From contig KV748193.1 in assembly GCA_001692895.1 (NCBI GenBank), positions 1,488,001-1,552,000 of the forward strand: a stretch of DNA of 64,000 bases, read 5' to 3'. The notes under the pieces were generated by a model. That model made no database searches and was not told where the DNA came from. It saw only the letters and a program-made list of their open reading frames with translations. The DNA is from Cenococcum geophilum 1.58 (lineage: Eukaryota > Ascomycota > Dothideomycetes > Gloniales > Gloniaceae). The first letter of the stretch is position 1. Every line of letters begins with the position of its first letter. Of the stretch, positions 1-14,220 are shown piece by piece. The translations under genes and the position numbers were made by a program.

Positions 1-351
1 GACCGTCGCCAGAGCTAGACGACCGTCAGAGCCAGACGACCGTCAGAGCCAGACGACCGTCAGAGCCAGACGACCGTCGTCAGAGCTAGACGACCGTTGT
101 CAGAGCTGGACGACCGTCGCCGGAGCCAGATGACCGTCGCCAGAGCTAGACCGACCGTCGTCAGAGCTAGACGACCGTCAGAGCCAGACGACCGTCGTCA
201 GAGCTAGACGACCGTCGCCGGAGCCAGATGACCGTCGGCCCAGAGGCTGGACGACCGTCGTCAGAGCTAGACGACCGTTGTCAGAGCTGGACGACCGTCG
301 CGCGGAGCCAGATGACCGTCGTCATCGCCACACGACCGTCGCCAGAGCCAC
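1..351. repeat. Minisatellite, about 18 copies of a 17-23 bp unit
   Basis: Imperfect tandem array of units beginning GACCGTC and ending AGAGCYAGAC, with alternating shorter (17 bp) and longer (20-23 bp) versions. It runs off the left edge of the window. Unlike the neighbouring sequence it keeps CpA, TpG and CpG dinucleotides, so it has not been hit by RIP. Any open reading through it reflects the repeat and is not taken as a gene. Confidence 0.9.
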
Positions 352-430
352 ACGAACAACCGTTCGAACGACCAGCCAGCGAACACGATAAACGATTCAG
401 ATCGATCGATCGATCGAATCAAGGTGACAT

Positions 431-597
431 AGACAGGTAGGCACAGACAGGTAGGCACAGATAGGTAGGCATAGACGGGTAGGTATAGACAGACAGACAG
501 GTAGGTAGGTAGGTAGGCAAGCAGGCAGGCAGGCAGGTAGGCAGGCAGGCAGGTAGGCAGGCAGGCAGGCAGGCAGGCGGGCAGGTAGGTAGGTAGA
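431..597. repeat. Tetranucleotide repeat tract (GGCA/GGTA)
   Basis: Nearly uninterrupted run of TAGG, CAGG and GACA tetramers after a short GATC run near 400-415. It is a plain microsatellite that directly follows the minisatellite. Confidence 0.9.
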
Positions 598-1020
598 TGA
601 TTTAGAGCTTCCGCGAGAGGCTTCCCCCTTAACGCCTAAAGTAGATAGCTCTACATTTTATATAGTTATAATATAAATATATTTAAAAGTAAACTACAGA
701 AATCTATGGAAATATGTGATAATTTGGTTATTATATAATATAATTATAATTTATATAGTTACAATTTATATAGTTACAATTTGTACAGTTTTTACAATTC
801 GTACAATTTGTATAATTCGTACAGTTTACGCACTATTTATTTATAGGGTAGCGTTTTGCTGCAATTTATTTATAGGGGTAGCATTTTGCCGCAATTTGCT
901 ATNAGGTGCTGCGATTTTGTTGCAAAACGTGCGTTTTGCGCAAATTGCTATCGACCATATCCACCTGCCGCAAACCGCAACAACGAGCCCCAAAAAAAAT
1001 TTCCTGATGCTAGAGTAGGA
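598..1020. other. AT-rich spacer with short tandem repeats
   Basis: No gene is supported. Around 745-830 there are degenerate copies of TATAGTTACAATT-like units, and around 845-955 two to three copies of a unit containing GTAGCRTTTTGCYGCAATTT. A short open frame here is composed of these repeats and shows no protein family features. One ambiguous base lies near 903. Confidence 0.6.
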
Positions 1021-1331
1021 AGATAAGCTATAACTACTCTTATACTAAAAGCGGTTACAACTACGCACTAGTAAGTAATATCCGACTAGCTATATACTAC
1101 GCCATTAACTAGTATTTACTATAATACTCCAATTAACTCTACCTTAGCTATATGCTATAACTATAATAAGGAGGATTACTTTGCCTTATCTTGCCTGGAG
1201 CTAAAGGATATAGGCAATATTAAGGAAATAGAGGAAGGAGAGACGTCCAATAAGTTAGGAAAAGAAGAACCCTAGGGAATAACTCCCCCCTAGGGTATCC
1301 TATTGATTTTAAAGAGATTAATCTTAGTTAG
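1021..1331 (+). mobile_element. Gypsy-1 retrotransposon, left remnant (gag end)
   Basis: Fossil Gypsy-type LTR element on the plus strand. This piece reads as the end of gag with a zinc-knuckle-like region near 1150-1200 followed by an acidic stretch. It is separated from the rest of the element (18578-23269) by the Copia element at 1332-18572. The 5' LTR and most of gag are not visible in the window. Broken throughout by RIP-type changes. Confidence 0.65.
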
Positions 1332-1547
1332 TGTTGGTTACATAAGGGGATATTACGTAGCTACGGTTCGTAGATAGTATAATGATTGTTCTGTGTTCTT
1401 CTTAAAGAAAGGGGTAAGGAACTTAAGGTTCCTCACCACGCTAGTGCCGCGGCGGCACGTAATGGCAACTTGCCGCACGTAACGGTAACTTACTATATAT
1501 GACGGCAATATGCCTTATATGGTAACCATTTGCCTTTATTCCCAATA
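1332..1547 (-). repeat. Copia-1 LTR, 3' copy (216 bp)
   Basis: Starts TGTTGG and matches 18337-18572 over its length, with a somewhat longer middle in the other copy. Contains the sequence GTGCCGCGGCGGCAC, an imperfect palindrome, and short repeats of CACGTAACGGCAACTTGC type. Confidence 0.9.
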
Positions 1548-1763
1548 CTAGCAACTCTTCTTTTATAGTTGCTTTCTATATATATATACCGCTTAACTAG
1601 CGGAATAAAAATTAATCCTTTTTACTTACTATTGCTATTATAATATAAGTCTCGCTATCCTAAAATTTGCCTCTTAGCACGTGGTGCTTTCTTACTTATA
1701 AGTTATGGGTAGGTATCTTGTTAGTAGGGCCGCTAAGGCGCTAGAGGTAAGCGAGCTAATAGC

Positions 1764-1790
1764 GATTTTCTATCCCGGGGATAGAAAATC
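1764..1790. repeat. Second type of hairpin followed by CTAATTAG, copy 1
   Basis: Arms GATTTTCTATCC and GGATAGAAAATC around CGG, then CTAATTAG. The same structure with a partly different stem occurs at 46429-46455. Confidence 0.8.
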
Positions 1791-1838
1791 CTAATTAGCT
1801 GGTTTAAGTCAGGGTCTACAGAATCTAACTAATTAGAT

Positions 1839-1861
1839 AACTTTAACCGCCGGTTAAAGTT
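1839..1861. repeat. Palindromic block, copy 1 (in Copia-1 3' region)
   Basis: Arms AACTTTAACCG and CGGTTAAAGTT around one central base. In the orientation of Copia-1 it is preceded by GTCCAGG and followed by ATCTAATTAGTTAGAT, as in the three other copies. Lies between the Copia-1 coding end and its 3' LTR. Confidence 0.9.
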
Positions 1862-4404
1862 CCTGGACATCTTAAGACCTTATATAACTAAGAAATTTCT
1901 AGGGACTCTCTTTTAACTTAACCTTTAACTCGTATATGTAGAGTATTTATATTAATAAACGTCTTTAGTACCTTATTTAGGTTNNCCTTNGTTATTANAT
2001 CTACNNGGTTATCTTNGCNATTAATNTATTAAATCTTAAANAGTTNTTAACGCTTATAGGATTGCTAAAGTGCTATAATATTAATTATAAGGCGCTTCTC
2101 CTTTATAGTACTAAGCTTAACTAAATACTTATAAAGGGAAAATGAATTAGTGTATACGATTATAGGGATAATAGGAAGTTTAAGTTAATCTATAATTATC
2201 TTTAGGGTAGTTCTAATTGCAATTACTATATTAACTCCACTAACTATTTTATATATCTCTGACGCTAAAACACTTTAGGTAACGCGCTTGCTCTTAGTTA
2301 AGCTTTAATAAATAAGATTGCCATAGATTGTGAAGTTATTCTCTCCAGTAAATTTGTTCGTAATAATAATCTTATATCCCAACTAGGAGCTAAAATCTTT
2401 ATTATTTATAAATAATCTATTAATAAATATAAAGAGCTTAGCGGTAGGAAGATTAATAGGCATATAGAGTAGTCCCTAATTAAGATAGTTTATTTACTAG
2501 AAAAGATGTTTATTTAGGGCAAAAACGTTATCTTTAGTTGGTTCCTAGTATTAGGCGGTAACGGAGAGATTAAATAAAGCCTTAGGTTAATAGATAAAAA
2601 TAATATAAGCTCCGCAAGCGCGTTGCTCCATATATCCTTACTTTAGGAAATTAATATTAATAACGTTAATCTTCTTACCTTAACCCTTCTGGCGTAAAGT
2701 AATAGAATCCTTATTTAGGGAGAGGATATATCTATTAAAGAGTAATAGTGTTATTAAGTTAAGCTTTTCCTTTGGCTTTGCTATAAGATTTGCCTTTACT
2801 AGCTTATCCTCTTTAAGAGCTAAGAATTGGTTATCTCCTAAAATAATTATATTATTAGTTTATATACTAATAATTCTAAATAGGGTTCCTATAGTTATAA
2901 TAAGGAAGCAGGGATTGAATATAGAAGTAGTTATTAAAAGCTTCTCTTTATGGTGCTTGCTGTAGGTAGCCCACTAGTGAGTTCCTACCTCTGCAATTCT
3001 ATATAATGGCTTAAGCATAACTATAATTGTGTCTTTAGGATACTAGTAGCGAATTTACTCCGGAAGGTATGCTAATATTAAGCGCTAAAGGTGCGTCTCT
3101 AATTGGGTGTAGGCTTAAGTAATATCTTATAAATAAACTACTATTCTATTCTTTATTAAGGAGGGAGCTAATATAATAATGACTTGCTAACTAGCTTATT
3201 AAATTATAGGAGATTATATAAGAATTATCTCTTTGCTATTATTGTTATAACCTTAGATAATAAGCCTTAATTTCTTAAATAGGGCGTTAGTAGCTTTGCC
3301 CTTAATTTTGTTAACTATTCTTAACTTAAAGATGCGAACTCTATCAAACTTAGTAGGGTTATACTTCTCGAATTTAAAGACTCCTCTTATAATGAGACCA
3401 TTAATCTTCTGTTTATTGGATGCTTAGAAAGGAGCTTCTAAAGTTATAATATAACCTTCCTTTTAGAGCTATTTTGCGAGTTTAAAGTTAGCCTTCTCCT
3501 TAGCTGTTATAAAGGCTATTAATAACTTAACTCTATTCTTAATGGCGGTAATAAATTATTCTTTAAAATTAATAAGATGTTAGCAATTTTGTAATCCCTT
3601 TAGGCGACCTCTGCCGCGTCGTGGTTGTGGCGTATCTACTATAATTATATTAGGATTGTAGTCGCCTTCTAGAGTATATTAATTGTAGTTCTCTTCTAGG
3701 GTATCTTTTAGGGCATCCTATAAAGGCTTAGAATTGTTATCTTTATAGTAAGACTTAATAATAGTTGAACGGAATTAAGTAGGTCCGTAAGGTATTTAAA
3801 TAGTATAAGTTTAACTATTAATTACAATAAGTTAGTATGGGCCTAACTATTCTCCCTTTTTACGCTATACGCGTATTTTAGACTGGAGTGGTAGATTAAG
3901 CGTAGTTAAGGTATTTAGGCTATTTCTTATTCCTAGTGCGTTATTAACCTAGCGTGTGGCGTAAAGACGTTATACCTCCTTTGTTGCCTTGCGAATAGCC
4001 TTAGCTTATTACATAACGGAGGGAGATAGTAGAGAATTGTTAGTTATTTAAGGGTAAGCGCTAAAGACTAGTAATATAGATATAAGTCCATCCGGGCTAG
4101 CAGAATTGTTAATAGCTTTAACAGCTATTTATAAGGTAAGTTCTTCGCTAGCGTCCTTTAGTTCTAAAGAGATAATCTTATATACGCGGCGTAATGGCGC
4201 GTAATATTGTTCCACTTTTTTAATACTATTATGTGCCTTAATAGGGACTTCCTTAACCTTAATTGCTATTACCTTTATCTGTTGTTGAAACTCTATAGAT
4301 AAGAAGTTCTTTCCTATATTATAGATGATTTAATTAGGGGGTCCTAAATAGATATTAATCTAGTATAACTAAAGGGTATCCTATACGTTCCTAGCTAACA
4401 TATC

Positions 4405-4675
4405 TGTATAATTACAGCACCTATCGTACCAACCGCGTGCTTACGCGTTCGGTACGCCGGGTACGTGTTTACGTATTCGGTGCACCAACCACCCGCTTAC
4501 GCGTCTGGTGCACTTCTAAAGCACTAACTAATTAGGGGGAGGTACGTTAGTATATAGACCACGTAGTCTACCTTAATAGAATTAACAGTTACCACTATCC
4601 TAAAGAGCATATAATACTATACGTATTTCGTGCCCCGGGATATAACTCACCTATACTATTAAGTTAGTATAAATA
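4405..4675 (+). repeat. Copia-2 5' LTR (271 bp)
   Basis: Same length as the 3' copy; the two differ at roughly twenty sites, all transitions as far as I can see. Contains repeated GCTTACGCGTYYGGTRC-like subunits. Confidence 0.9.
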
Positions 4676-7600
4676 CTAATTAGTAAGCGCGCACAGATTA
4701 GCAATCACTTAATACCTCCCCCCAAGCGATATACAACAGCGACTACCTGTTCAAACTCCTAGTACGATTTACCGGAAGGTCGGAAGCCGGGGATTACGGA
4801 ACTATCACTAACTCTATATACTTATTTAAGTCTTAGTATAGTTTACCGGAAGTTTATAGATGCGAATACAGACCCTTACGGAACCCCTTACCCTCCTACG
4901 AACCTTTACGGACCTATTAATCGCCGTTACAGACCATTGCAAGACCTCTTAAACTATTATGGACCCGTTAATTGATTTTATAGACCGTTATAAGACCTCC
5001 CCCACCCGTTATAAGCTACTACTACCCGCTACGTACTATATTATACAGTATGGCAGACATAAGTAAGCAGATTGATAAAGGTTAAGAGAAATAGAGATAA
5101 GGAGTTGACCTTACGTCTATAACTAACGTCAACAACTATATTAAGTATAAAATCCTTAAATACGAATACTTTAAGCTTATAAATAACGACCTATAGGAGT
5201 AATATAAGGAAGACTTCGCGGACTTTACGGAAGCTATTCTTAAGGCTTGTAACCCTAATACTATCTATAACCTACGAACCCTTTTACGTCACTAGGGTGT
5301 ATGGGTTAAAAGGGATAAATAAGTCACTGTTATACGGTCCTTATATAATATAATATAGAAGGAGGACCAAATGGAATGGACTAAAGAGTAGATCTTAGAT
5401 TATATTAAAACCAACGACTTCTTTGCCTTCTTTAAACTTAATAGGATCTTTAGCCTTATAGCTGACCTATTTAACTAAATTCGTCCTATAGACCTAAGTG
5501 GCTTTAGAATTAACCTTACTGGCTAAAGTATACCTAATACTTAAGTTACGGATTATAATACCCCCATAAACTAAAATATAGACTAAAATACCCCTAAAAA
5601 CCAAAATACGGACTAAAACCCTCCTATTGCCTAAGCTATAGATCTGTAACCTGCCTAAGTTATAGATCCGCAACCTACTTAAGTAAAGACCTATGGCAAG
5701 GAGCTAGCTAACTTGGCTAAGCTCTATACCGATAAATCCAAATATAGCGGTAAAAATGATAACTTTAACTTTAAACTTACTATCTTTACGGACCTCTGTT
5801 GGAAGGCTGATATTTCTAAATAGGAATTTAGCTAAGCCTATTCCACTATACTGCGCGGCCTAGCCCTTAACTACTACTATACCAACCTTAAAAGCAACCC
5901 CCTTGGTATTTCCTTTAATAAGCTATATAAAGCTATATACAACTACTTTAAAGGACTAGAATATAGGCGTAACATTCTTACCTAATAGAATGCGACTAAG
6001 TTATGGACCGTAATTGATAAGAATACCGAAAAATCGACTATAGAGTGCCTGCAAATCCTTATTAAAGACCTTTGGTACCTATAGTACGGCCTTAATATTA
6101 AGCTTTAAACAGACGACTTTCTATATAATAAACTTATTACGGCTTGCCAGAAAGTAGAGCCCTGCAAATATGCCTATTATAAGCCTGCAGATACCTTAAC
6201 CGGCCTTATTAACGATTTACGGTCCTCTATTATAACGTATAAAGTCTTAAACCCGCTAGGTAGTATTTAAGCCTTTATTATAAACCTGCAAAACCCGTAA
6301 ATAGACTTAGACGCCTACTTTACGGACCGCCGCTACCGCCGGCAGTACCTGTACCGACTAAGTCCCACCTATAACCCCCGCAGCAACTCCTATATAAAAG
6401 TATACCCCCACAGACAAACTAGCTAGAAGTGCTTTGTGTGCGGTAAGGAAGAATATAGTCTATAAGGCATACCTAGGAAGAACATAATAAGTCTAAGAAG
6501 AGATTTAACAATCGGATTAACTAGTTTATCTTAGACTATAAAGGAGAGGAAGTAGAGGAGTCTCTTAATAAGTTAATAGAAGCCCTTATAATTGACTTTA
6601 ACTTAAATACTTAGGAATAGGAGACCTTAAAGACGTTCTTAACCACTTTCGGACCTTTTACGGACGGCTAAGCCTTTAATATTACGACCGTATTAGCCGA
6701 CCGCTTCTTTATACACTTAATTGTACCCAAAAAATAGCCTATAAGTACACCCGTTAGACCTGTTATAGACGTTACGGACTGCGAACAGGACCCATTTGCA
6801 TATATTACTACTAAACGCTACACCCCTAAAGAATTCTACGGCGTTATAATTAATATAGGTGCCTTTAAGAAGTCTACTATAGGTTACGGATAATACCTTG
6901 CATATAAGACCACCATAAATGATAATACGGATATTGACACTATGTAAACTGGGGCCGTAAACGTCTAATTTGGCATTGGCTTAACCGTATTAATTGGATT
7001 AGTTAAAGTTAAAACCCTAATTAGCCTAGTTGACTTCCATATAGTAAAAGCGGACACTCCTTTCCTACTCTGCCTTGCGGACATGGATAGGCTATAGGTT
7101 TACTATAACAATATTACGGATACCTTAATTAGCCCTATAACTGCCCTAGGAAGCAACTATATTACCCTACTAATTATATAACGATTTAGACACCTATTCC
7201 TTATATAGGGAGAGACTTTATGGACCTACATTTAGGAATCTTTTAACTATAACCCGTGCTACCTTACTAGTACTGAAATCCACCGCCTGTACCGCCGTTT
7301 CGGCCACCTGTTAGCCGAAAAGCTATATAGAGTCCTTAAACGCTCTGGACATGACGATATTAATAAAAAGGCAATTAACCACCTAACTAAATACTGCTCC
7401 TTCTGCTAGAAATACGGACGTTCCCTAGGCCGATTTAAGTTTACTCTCCGTAAAGACCTTAATTTTAATTACTTAGTATATATAGACATTATATATATTA
7501 ACGGCAGCCCAGTATTACATATAATTGATGAGGTAACCCGCTACTAAGCCGCCTGTTAGTTGCAAAATATATCCGCAAAATATACTTGGGATATTTTACG

Positions 7601-9723
7601 GACCTACTAGATTAACACGTACGTTAGACCTCCTGAGTATATCACCCACGACGCTAGTAGGAACTTTATTAGTAAGGAATTCCAGCAGTATGCTACGGCC
7701 ATAGCTATATTAATAAAAGCTGTTCTAGTTAAGGCGTATTAGTCCATTAGGCTTATTAAGTAAGCTTACCTAGCCTTATAGAGAGCTTACTAGATTATTA
7801 CGGACGAATGTAAGGACATTTAAAAGGAACTGGCTTTATAGATGGCCGTAAAAGCTGTTAATAACACCGCTGGCCCTAACGGACTAGTACCTACCCTTTT
7901 AGTTTACGGAGCCTATCTAAGGATAAGCAACCTAGGCCCCCCTACCCCGTTTATTACGGAATAAGTAACTATAATACGGAAGGCAATAACTGAAATAGTT
8001 AAGTTACGGGCCAAACAAACTGTTAATAACGCCCTGTACTACCGTAACGGACCTAATACAACCTTAGTATATAACCTCCCGCTTAACTCTAAAGTCCTTA
8101 TATGGCGTAAAAGTGGCAATTAGACCGGACCCTACCGTTTACTGGCTATAGAAAACGAGACGTGCTACGTATAGCTTCCTAGCGGGCTAACTAGCTTTAG
8201 AAGCACGTCCGTAAAACCCTACTTTCGGCCTAAAAATACCTATAACGCTAAGCTAGACGAACCAGAAGTGACTGCCGAACTAGATAAAATAGAAGCACCC
8301 CTGCCTACTCTAGAAGTCCCCTAGGAACCTACTAAACCTACTAAACCTACTATAAAGCGTGGTTGAGGACGCCCCTAAAAGTACCCTATAACTAAGAATA
8401 CCGTAATAGAGAATTACCTAACCTCCGCAGGAATATCCGTAAGGCAATCTCCGCCTATAGATATATTAGTTCTAGTATAGGAAACCCCTTTTACGGACTT
8501 ACGACGTAAAGAGATTAACGGACTACTTAAAAAGGGTGTCTTTGCGGTTATAACGGAGAGAGACGTNCCGTAAGGCGTCTGTATATTTAACTTACGCTTT
8601 ATTAATAAAATTAAGCACCCTAGTACTGATAAAGCCTTTAAGAAACTAAGGCTTATTATATAAGCCTATAACGACCAGGGAAAGGACCTAATCCTTACGC
8701 AATTGCCCATAATTTAATAAGTCAGTTAATGGATTATACTCGCACTTACGCCTAGACTATAGTAAGCTAAACCTGTAGCCCTCTACTTACGGGATATCTT
8801 ATAAGCCTATATGTAGTCTAACACCTACTTAAGTAGAGACATCTTTATATGACTACCCCTTAAGCTTAATCTGTAACTAGGAACAATTTTATGGGTTATA
8901 AAACCCCTTTACAGAGTACCAGAAGCTAAAAACCATTGGTTTAAGACATACTACTAGCATTACGTTAGTAAGCTTAAAATAGAACAGTTAACCTATAACC
9001 CCTGCCTCCTATATAGCCTATTAAACGGCCTTGATATTGTTGAACTTTAAATAGATAATACCCTATTCCTAGTAGACTAGACCTTTACGGACGCTAAAGA
9101 AACTAAACTATAAAAGGCTAAGTTCTTGGCAAAGCCGTAAGAGTAGTTAACTAAGCAGAATCTAATTAAGTTTAATAGAGGCCTAATTATATAAAAGGGT
9201 AACCTAATTAAGCTAACTTAGGAACGCCAAGCTTAAAACCTAAAGCCTATTATAGCAAAGCCTACAGACCTTACTAGCTCCCGCGAAGAGACCCGTAAGA
9301 CCGTAAATACGAAGGACTAATACGTTACACAGCGTGCAAGAGGCGCCTATATTGCCACAGTCTGTTAACCCAAATCTGCCTATAATTTATCCTTTGCGGC
9401 CTAGGCAGTAGATCCGCAAGAAGAAAATATTAAGCAGCTTAATAAGCGCATTTAGTAGCAAATTAACAATGCAGTAAGGGGACTTACTTTCGTACCACTA
9501 GACCTAAGTTCCCTTAGCTTACTGGCATTTATAGACGCCTCCTTTGCCAATAACAAAGACCTATTATTATAAATCGGCTTTGTAATTGTACTTACGGACT
9601 ATAATTAGGACGTAAATATACTGTACTAGTCCTTAATTAAATGCAAATAAGTAACCCGCAGTGTACTAGCTTCTAAACTATATACACTAGCTTATGGCTT
9701 TAATATAGCAGCCGCAATTAAAT

Positions 9724-9838
9724 GTCACGTGTCTATACATTGCTTGGCCGAAAACCCTACAACTTAGGTATTTAACCAGATGTTTAACACGGTTAATAAC
9801 ATTATCGCTTATAACTGCACTTAATAGGTCGTTCTTTT
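9724..9838 (+). repeat. Left terminal repeat (first split direct repeat) of the YR element
   Basis: About 115 bp, starting GTCACGTGTCTATAC, and repeated at 14380-14494. Differences between the copies are transitions. Confidence 0.85.
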
Positions 9839-12565
9839 CATTATAGATTGCTTGCGATTAGTGTTTATAGTAGCAATAATTATTAAGGCCTATAACCGAC
9901 TTTCCAGCCAATAGCACCCGTTTGAAAACTCCTTGCTTAACCGCCCTATCATCTACCTCCTTATTTACAACCATCCCATCTACTAAATATACTATAGTTT
10001 TATCTTTAGAAGAAGAAAGAGCTAAGAAATAAGATAAGAGGGCCTAATAACTCTATAACCTAGAGATCTAAAAGGGAGAGTAGGAGGAATAGGCACGGAT
10101 CCGAAAGACGGAATAGGAAGAGGAGTTTCACTAGGCAAGGCTAGCCGCTCTAAAGCAGCCTACTCTACTAAAGCATACCTTTACTACTAAGGCAGATAAA
10201 CTAGGTGAGTCCTATAACCTACCGGAAGGCTTAGGCACGTTTAAGCTCGACCTCCCTAGCCTAGCTAGAAGAGACCTCTATAATATATAGAAAGGATCCT
10301 TTTACCTAGAGAACCTAGCCCGCCTATAGGTACACTCTGGCTGCCTAGACCTTTCTAATATAGCTACTATTAAAAATGGAAAGCTTGTTTTAAAGAGACC
10401 TACTACTAGCCATAAGGTCTACGAGAATAAGGAGGTCTAGTTTACTAGATTTATAAACTACGTGGTAATTATAAGCACTCTCTATATAAGAATATTGCTC
10501 TAAATAAATAAGATCCGCGACTACTCCGTAACCTATAACTAGACCTTTATCCTAGACCTTACGCTTAACTACTATAGGTATATTATAGATCGTAATTAGC
10601 TTAAGCCTAGTAACTAGGACATACCTACCTAGTTTAAGGCCCTATACTGCCGGGCAGCTAATATAAAGGCATAGAGCTAGGGACTTAAAGTCCGTAGTAT
10701 AGCATTAAAAAGATCGTAAAAGAATACCTCCTCTTCTCTCCCCTTTAGTAAGCCCTGTTACAGCTAAAACAACTAGTAGGCTTATAGAGAAGATCTATGT
10801 CGTTACCGCCACGCATACTCTAAATGCAACAAAAACTACCCATTAAAGTCGTGCCCTAGGTAGCTTACCGCCGTAAGTAGTTAGACCTAGGATTTAATGG
10901 TAGATAAAGACATCTTCCTAGATTTAACTATCTAGATAGATCTGCCACAGACGCCAAGGCTCCAAGGTAGGCCTAATTTAGTACCTCTTTTTAAAACTTA
11001 CTTATAAATAACTTACTTAGCTAACTTACTATTACCTCTAAAACCTTTTACTTGGAGCACGCTCCTTTATAAGTACCCTGGAAATCTCCTAGCAATTTTA
11101 TAAGGCATCCTTACCTATAGGGCGGAGATAGGTCCCTTGTTACCTATACTACCTAATATCTATAAAAACTACCTCTTCTTATACAATAACGAAGACCTTA
11201 TCTCTAAAAAGTTCGTTACTGACCTAGCCCTAGGCCGTATATAGGCCACCAACTCTATAGTTACCTTACCCCTAGGCCTAGTGCCTAAGGCAGATGGCGG
11301 CTTCCGCCGTATTTACGACCTCTCTTCACCTAAGGGCTTCTTAGTTAATGACTCTATCGACCCAGCCTAGGCAGCACTACACTATACCTAGATAGAGACT
11401 ATACTAGTATACGTAATTATAGCTGGTAGAGGCTGCTACCTAGTTAAACGAGATATTAAAGATGCCTTCTAGATAGTGCCTATTTTAGTGCGGTCGTGTT
11501 ACCTACTTGGCTTTATCTAGAAGGGAGTTATATATATTAAATACTATCTGCCATTTAGCTTACAAACAGCCCCATTCCTTTTTAACTTATTTGCTAAAGG
11601 TCTCTACTAAATCCTAGTATAATAGATTAACTCCGCTATTAAGCACTACCTTAATGATTTTATATTCGTGGTTAAGTGTCTAACTATACTGCCGTTACTA
11701 AGGGAGGTATACCTCTTAGTTACTAACTAGCTAGGGGTACCCCAAAATAATATAAAGAATATTAAAGGTATGGAGGCGGAAGTATTAGGTTATACTATTA
11801 ATACTATAGTAATAGAGATAAAACTCTTACCAGCTAAGTAATAGAAAGCTATTAATTAGGTAACCGAAGCCCTTTAAAAGGGCTAGCTATTATTACAGTA
11901 AGCCTAATAACTAGTAGGCCGCCTAGTATAGTATATAAAAGTTATTTGCCTTAGGCGCTTATACTCTTACTCCTTATAGGACTTTATAACAAAATAGCCT
12001 ACTAGGTTATTAAAAAATATGCCCTAGCGCCTCCCCCTAGAGCTAAAAGAAGACCTTAACCTCTAGCTTAAGGTTCTTATATTAAGTAACGGTATACTAT
12101 TTTTTAATAATAAGGAGAGGCCGTAGTTTTACTTGTTTACTAATGCCTTATTACTTAAAGGCTATAGAGGCTTCTACTTTAGCGGAGAGAATAGCCACTA
12201 GCCTAATTACGCGGCTTCCCTACCCAGGCCTAGGCCTTTAGCTATTATCCCCTACTAGACTAGGCGGATAACTATATTAACCTAAAAGAGATATATGCTA
12301 TTGCGAAGGCATTTAAAAAGTAGTTATCGGTCTAGCGGTATAGGTCTCTTTATATTTATACAGATAATATAATTACTTATAGCGGCATTTAGAATAATAT
12401 TGTAAAAGGTTCTAGAAACCGATTACTCTAAGAGATACTTATATCCTTAATAATAAATAATATTACTATAATAACTATATAGGTCTCTAGCGCCAATAAT
12501 AGGCTTATTAATACTCTCTTACGATTTAACCGCAAGAAATTATTATTACTGTGCCCTAAGTAGTA

Positions 12566-12655
12566 AATAAATAATGGCTTCTTACCGGATAAATAATGGC
12601 TTCTTACCAAATAAAGGACGGCTTCTTACTGGATAAATAAAGGCTTTTTACTAGA
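12566..12655 (+). repeat. Short tandem repeat in the YR element
   Basis: About four degenerate copies of a unit containing AAATAATGGCTTCTTACC, spaced about 25-30 bp, between the RNase H and recombinase regions. Confidence 0.7.
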
Positions 12656-13770
12656 AAAATAATATCTCTCCTCTAGGTGGCTGCTAACTCTTATAATTAA
12701 CCTAGAGTTATTTAATTAACCCCCCCCCAACCTTCTAGAGTGAGATTAGTAGGTCTTATTACTTTTTACTACTTATATAGCATGGCTTAGCAGCCAATAT
12801 AAGGAAAGGCTACTTTTTCGCTATTAAGAGCTAGGAGGCTTTCTTAGCCCTAAACGGTTTATTACCGTATTTAGTTAAGAGGATAAACTTAGGGGAGTAG
12901 ATTGCCTAATAAGCATTCGGTATAGCCGCCCCTCTAATAAGCAGAATTAAGCTAGAAACTCTCTTTAACTATATCTTTATAATCTAATCTTGTTATATAG
13001 ACCTAGGTCACTTAATTACCGCCTTTAAAGACTATAATATTAAAAGGGCCTTAGCGGGGGCTATGTTACTATTCCTATCTACTAAGAAGACTAAACTACC
13101 GATTATAAAGGATATCTTAGATAAGATTATTACCTTTAGACCCTATAAGGCGGATACAAATATAGACGCGGTATTTATAATAGTGTTTACAGGTTTCCTA
13201 CATATAGAAAAGATTACGTACCTAAATAGGAAAGCTAAGGACTTTAGCACTATAAGGGCCCTCCGTAATAATATTAGGATTACCCTTAACGGCTATTTAA
13301 TAGTCTTTTACCTAAAATAGAGCAAGATAGATAAAACCTATAGTGGTGTTAATATCTAGATCGCCGCTGTGCCAGGAGATCGTCTATACCCCATAGCCGC
13401 AATAATACGGTTATTTAACCGTAACCCCCGGCCTCTATTAGATCTATTATTTAGCGTTAATAATAAAGCATTTTTGGCGCTAGTAGTATATAAGATTCTA
13501 TTAACCCGCCTAGCCGCCGGCGGTATCCTACCTAACGGCTACTCTAACTATTCCTTCCATAGGGGTACAGCGCAGCATATATATAATTATAGCTTTATAG
13601 AGTTATAAACAGCGCAGTTAGGTTAATAGACATTAGATATAGTAAAACTTTACTATAACACCTTAGAAACTAAACAACTTTAATTAAACTTAAACTTCTA
13701 GCGGAGCATACCTATACTAGCTAGGGAAGCCTAATATAGGGACTCTATACTTTCTGTTACGGGACTACTT

Positions 13771-14158
13771 TATAATACCTTATATACGCTACCTACCGCA
13801 TTCTACTGCAATCTACTGCATTCTGCTATATTCTACCTACCACTGTAAGATTATCCTATATTCGCAACACCCGCAATATTAATAATATCCGTAACCTCTA
13901 TTAAGTTCTATTAAGTCTGCCGAATTCTACTAAATTCTACTAAGTTTGCCGAATTTTGTAAAATTCTACTAAATCTGCCGAATTCTGCTAAATTCTGCTA
14001 AATCTGCTAAATTCTGCCAAATTCTACTAAGTCGGCTAAATTCTGCTAGGACCGTAGTAACTTATTAACTAAGCAACCAAGTTAACAATATATACCCATT
14101 CTCCTTACTTCCTTACCTTCTTTCCTTATATAATGTCTTAATTTCATTATATAGTTTA
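13771..14158 (+). repeat. Gypsy-3 family solitary LTR inside the YR element
   Basis: Resembles the LTR/leader starts at 50725 and 53815: it begins TATAATACCTTATA, has the run of TTCTACTAAR decamers (about 13890-14050) and the conserved tail around CTTATATAATGTCTTAATTT. Clear target duplications were not found, so it could also be a shared non-coding module. Confidence 0.55.
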
Positions 14159-14220
14159 TACTACGGAAATCGCTCCCGTTTTAACTTAATTCTTTATAGG
14201 TAGTAGGCGCTTCGCTAGTA

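Noticed and set aside
228-440. 70-codon frame in the minisatellite
   Set aside because: Lies in tandem repeat DNA with no protein features.
12720-13640. Host integrase or Starship-type captain recombinase
   Set aside because: The recombinase follows RT and RNase H inside split direct repeats, so it belongs to a DIRS-group retroelement.
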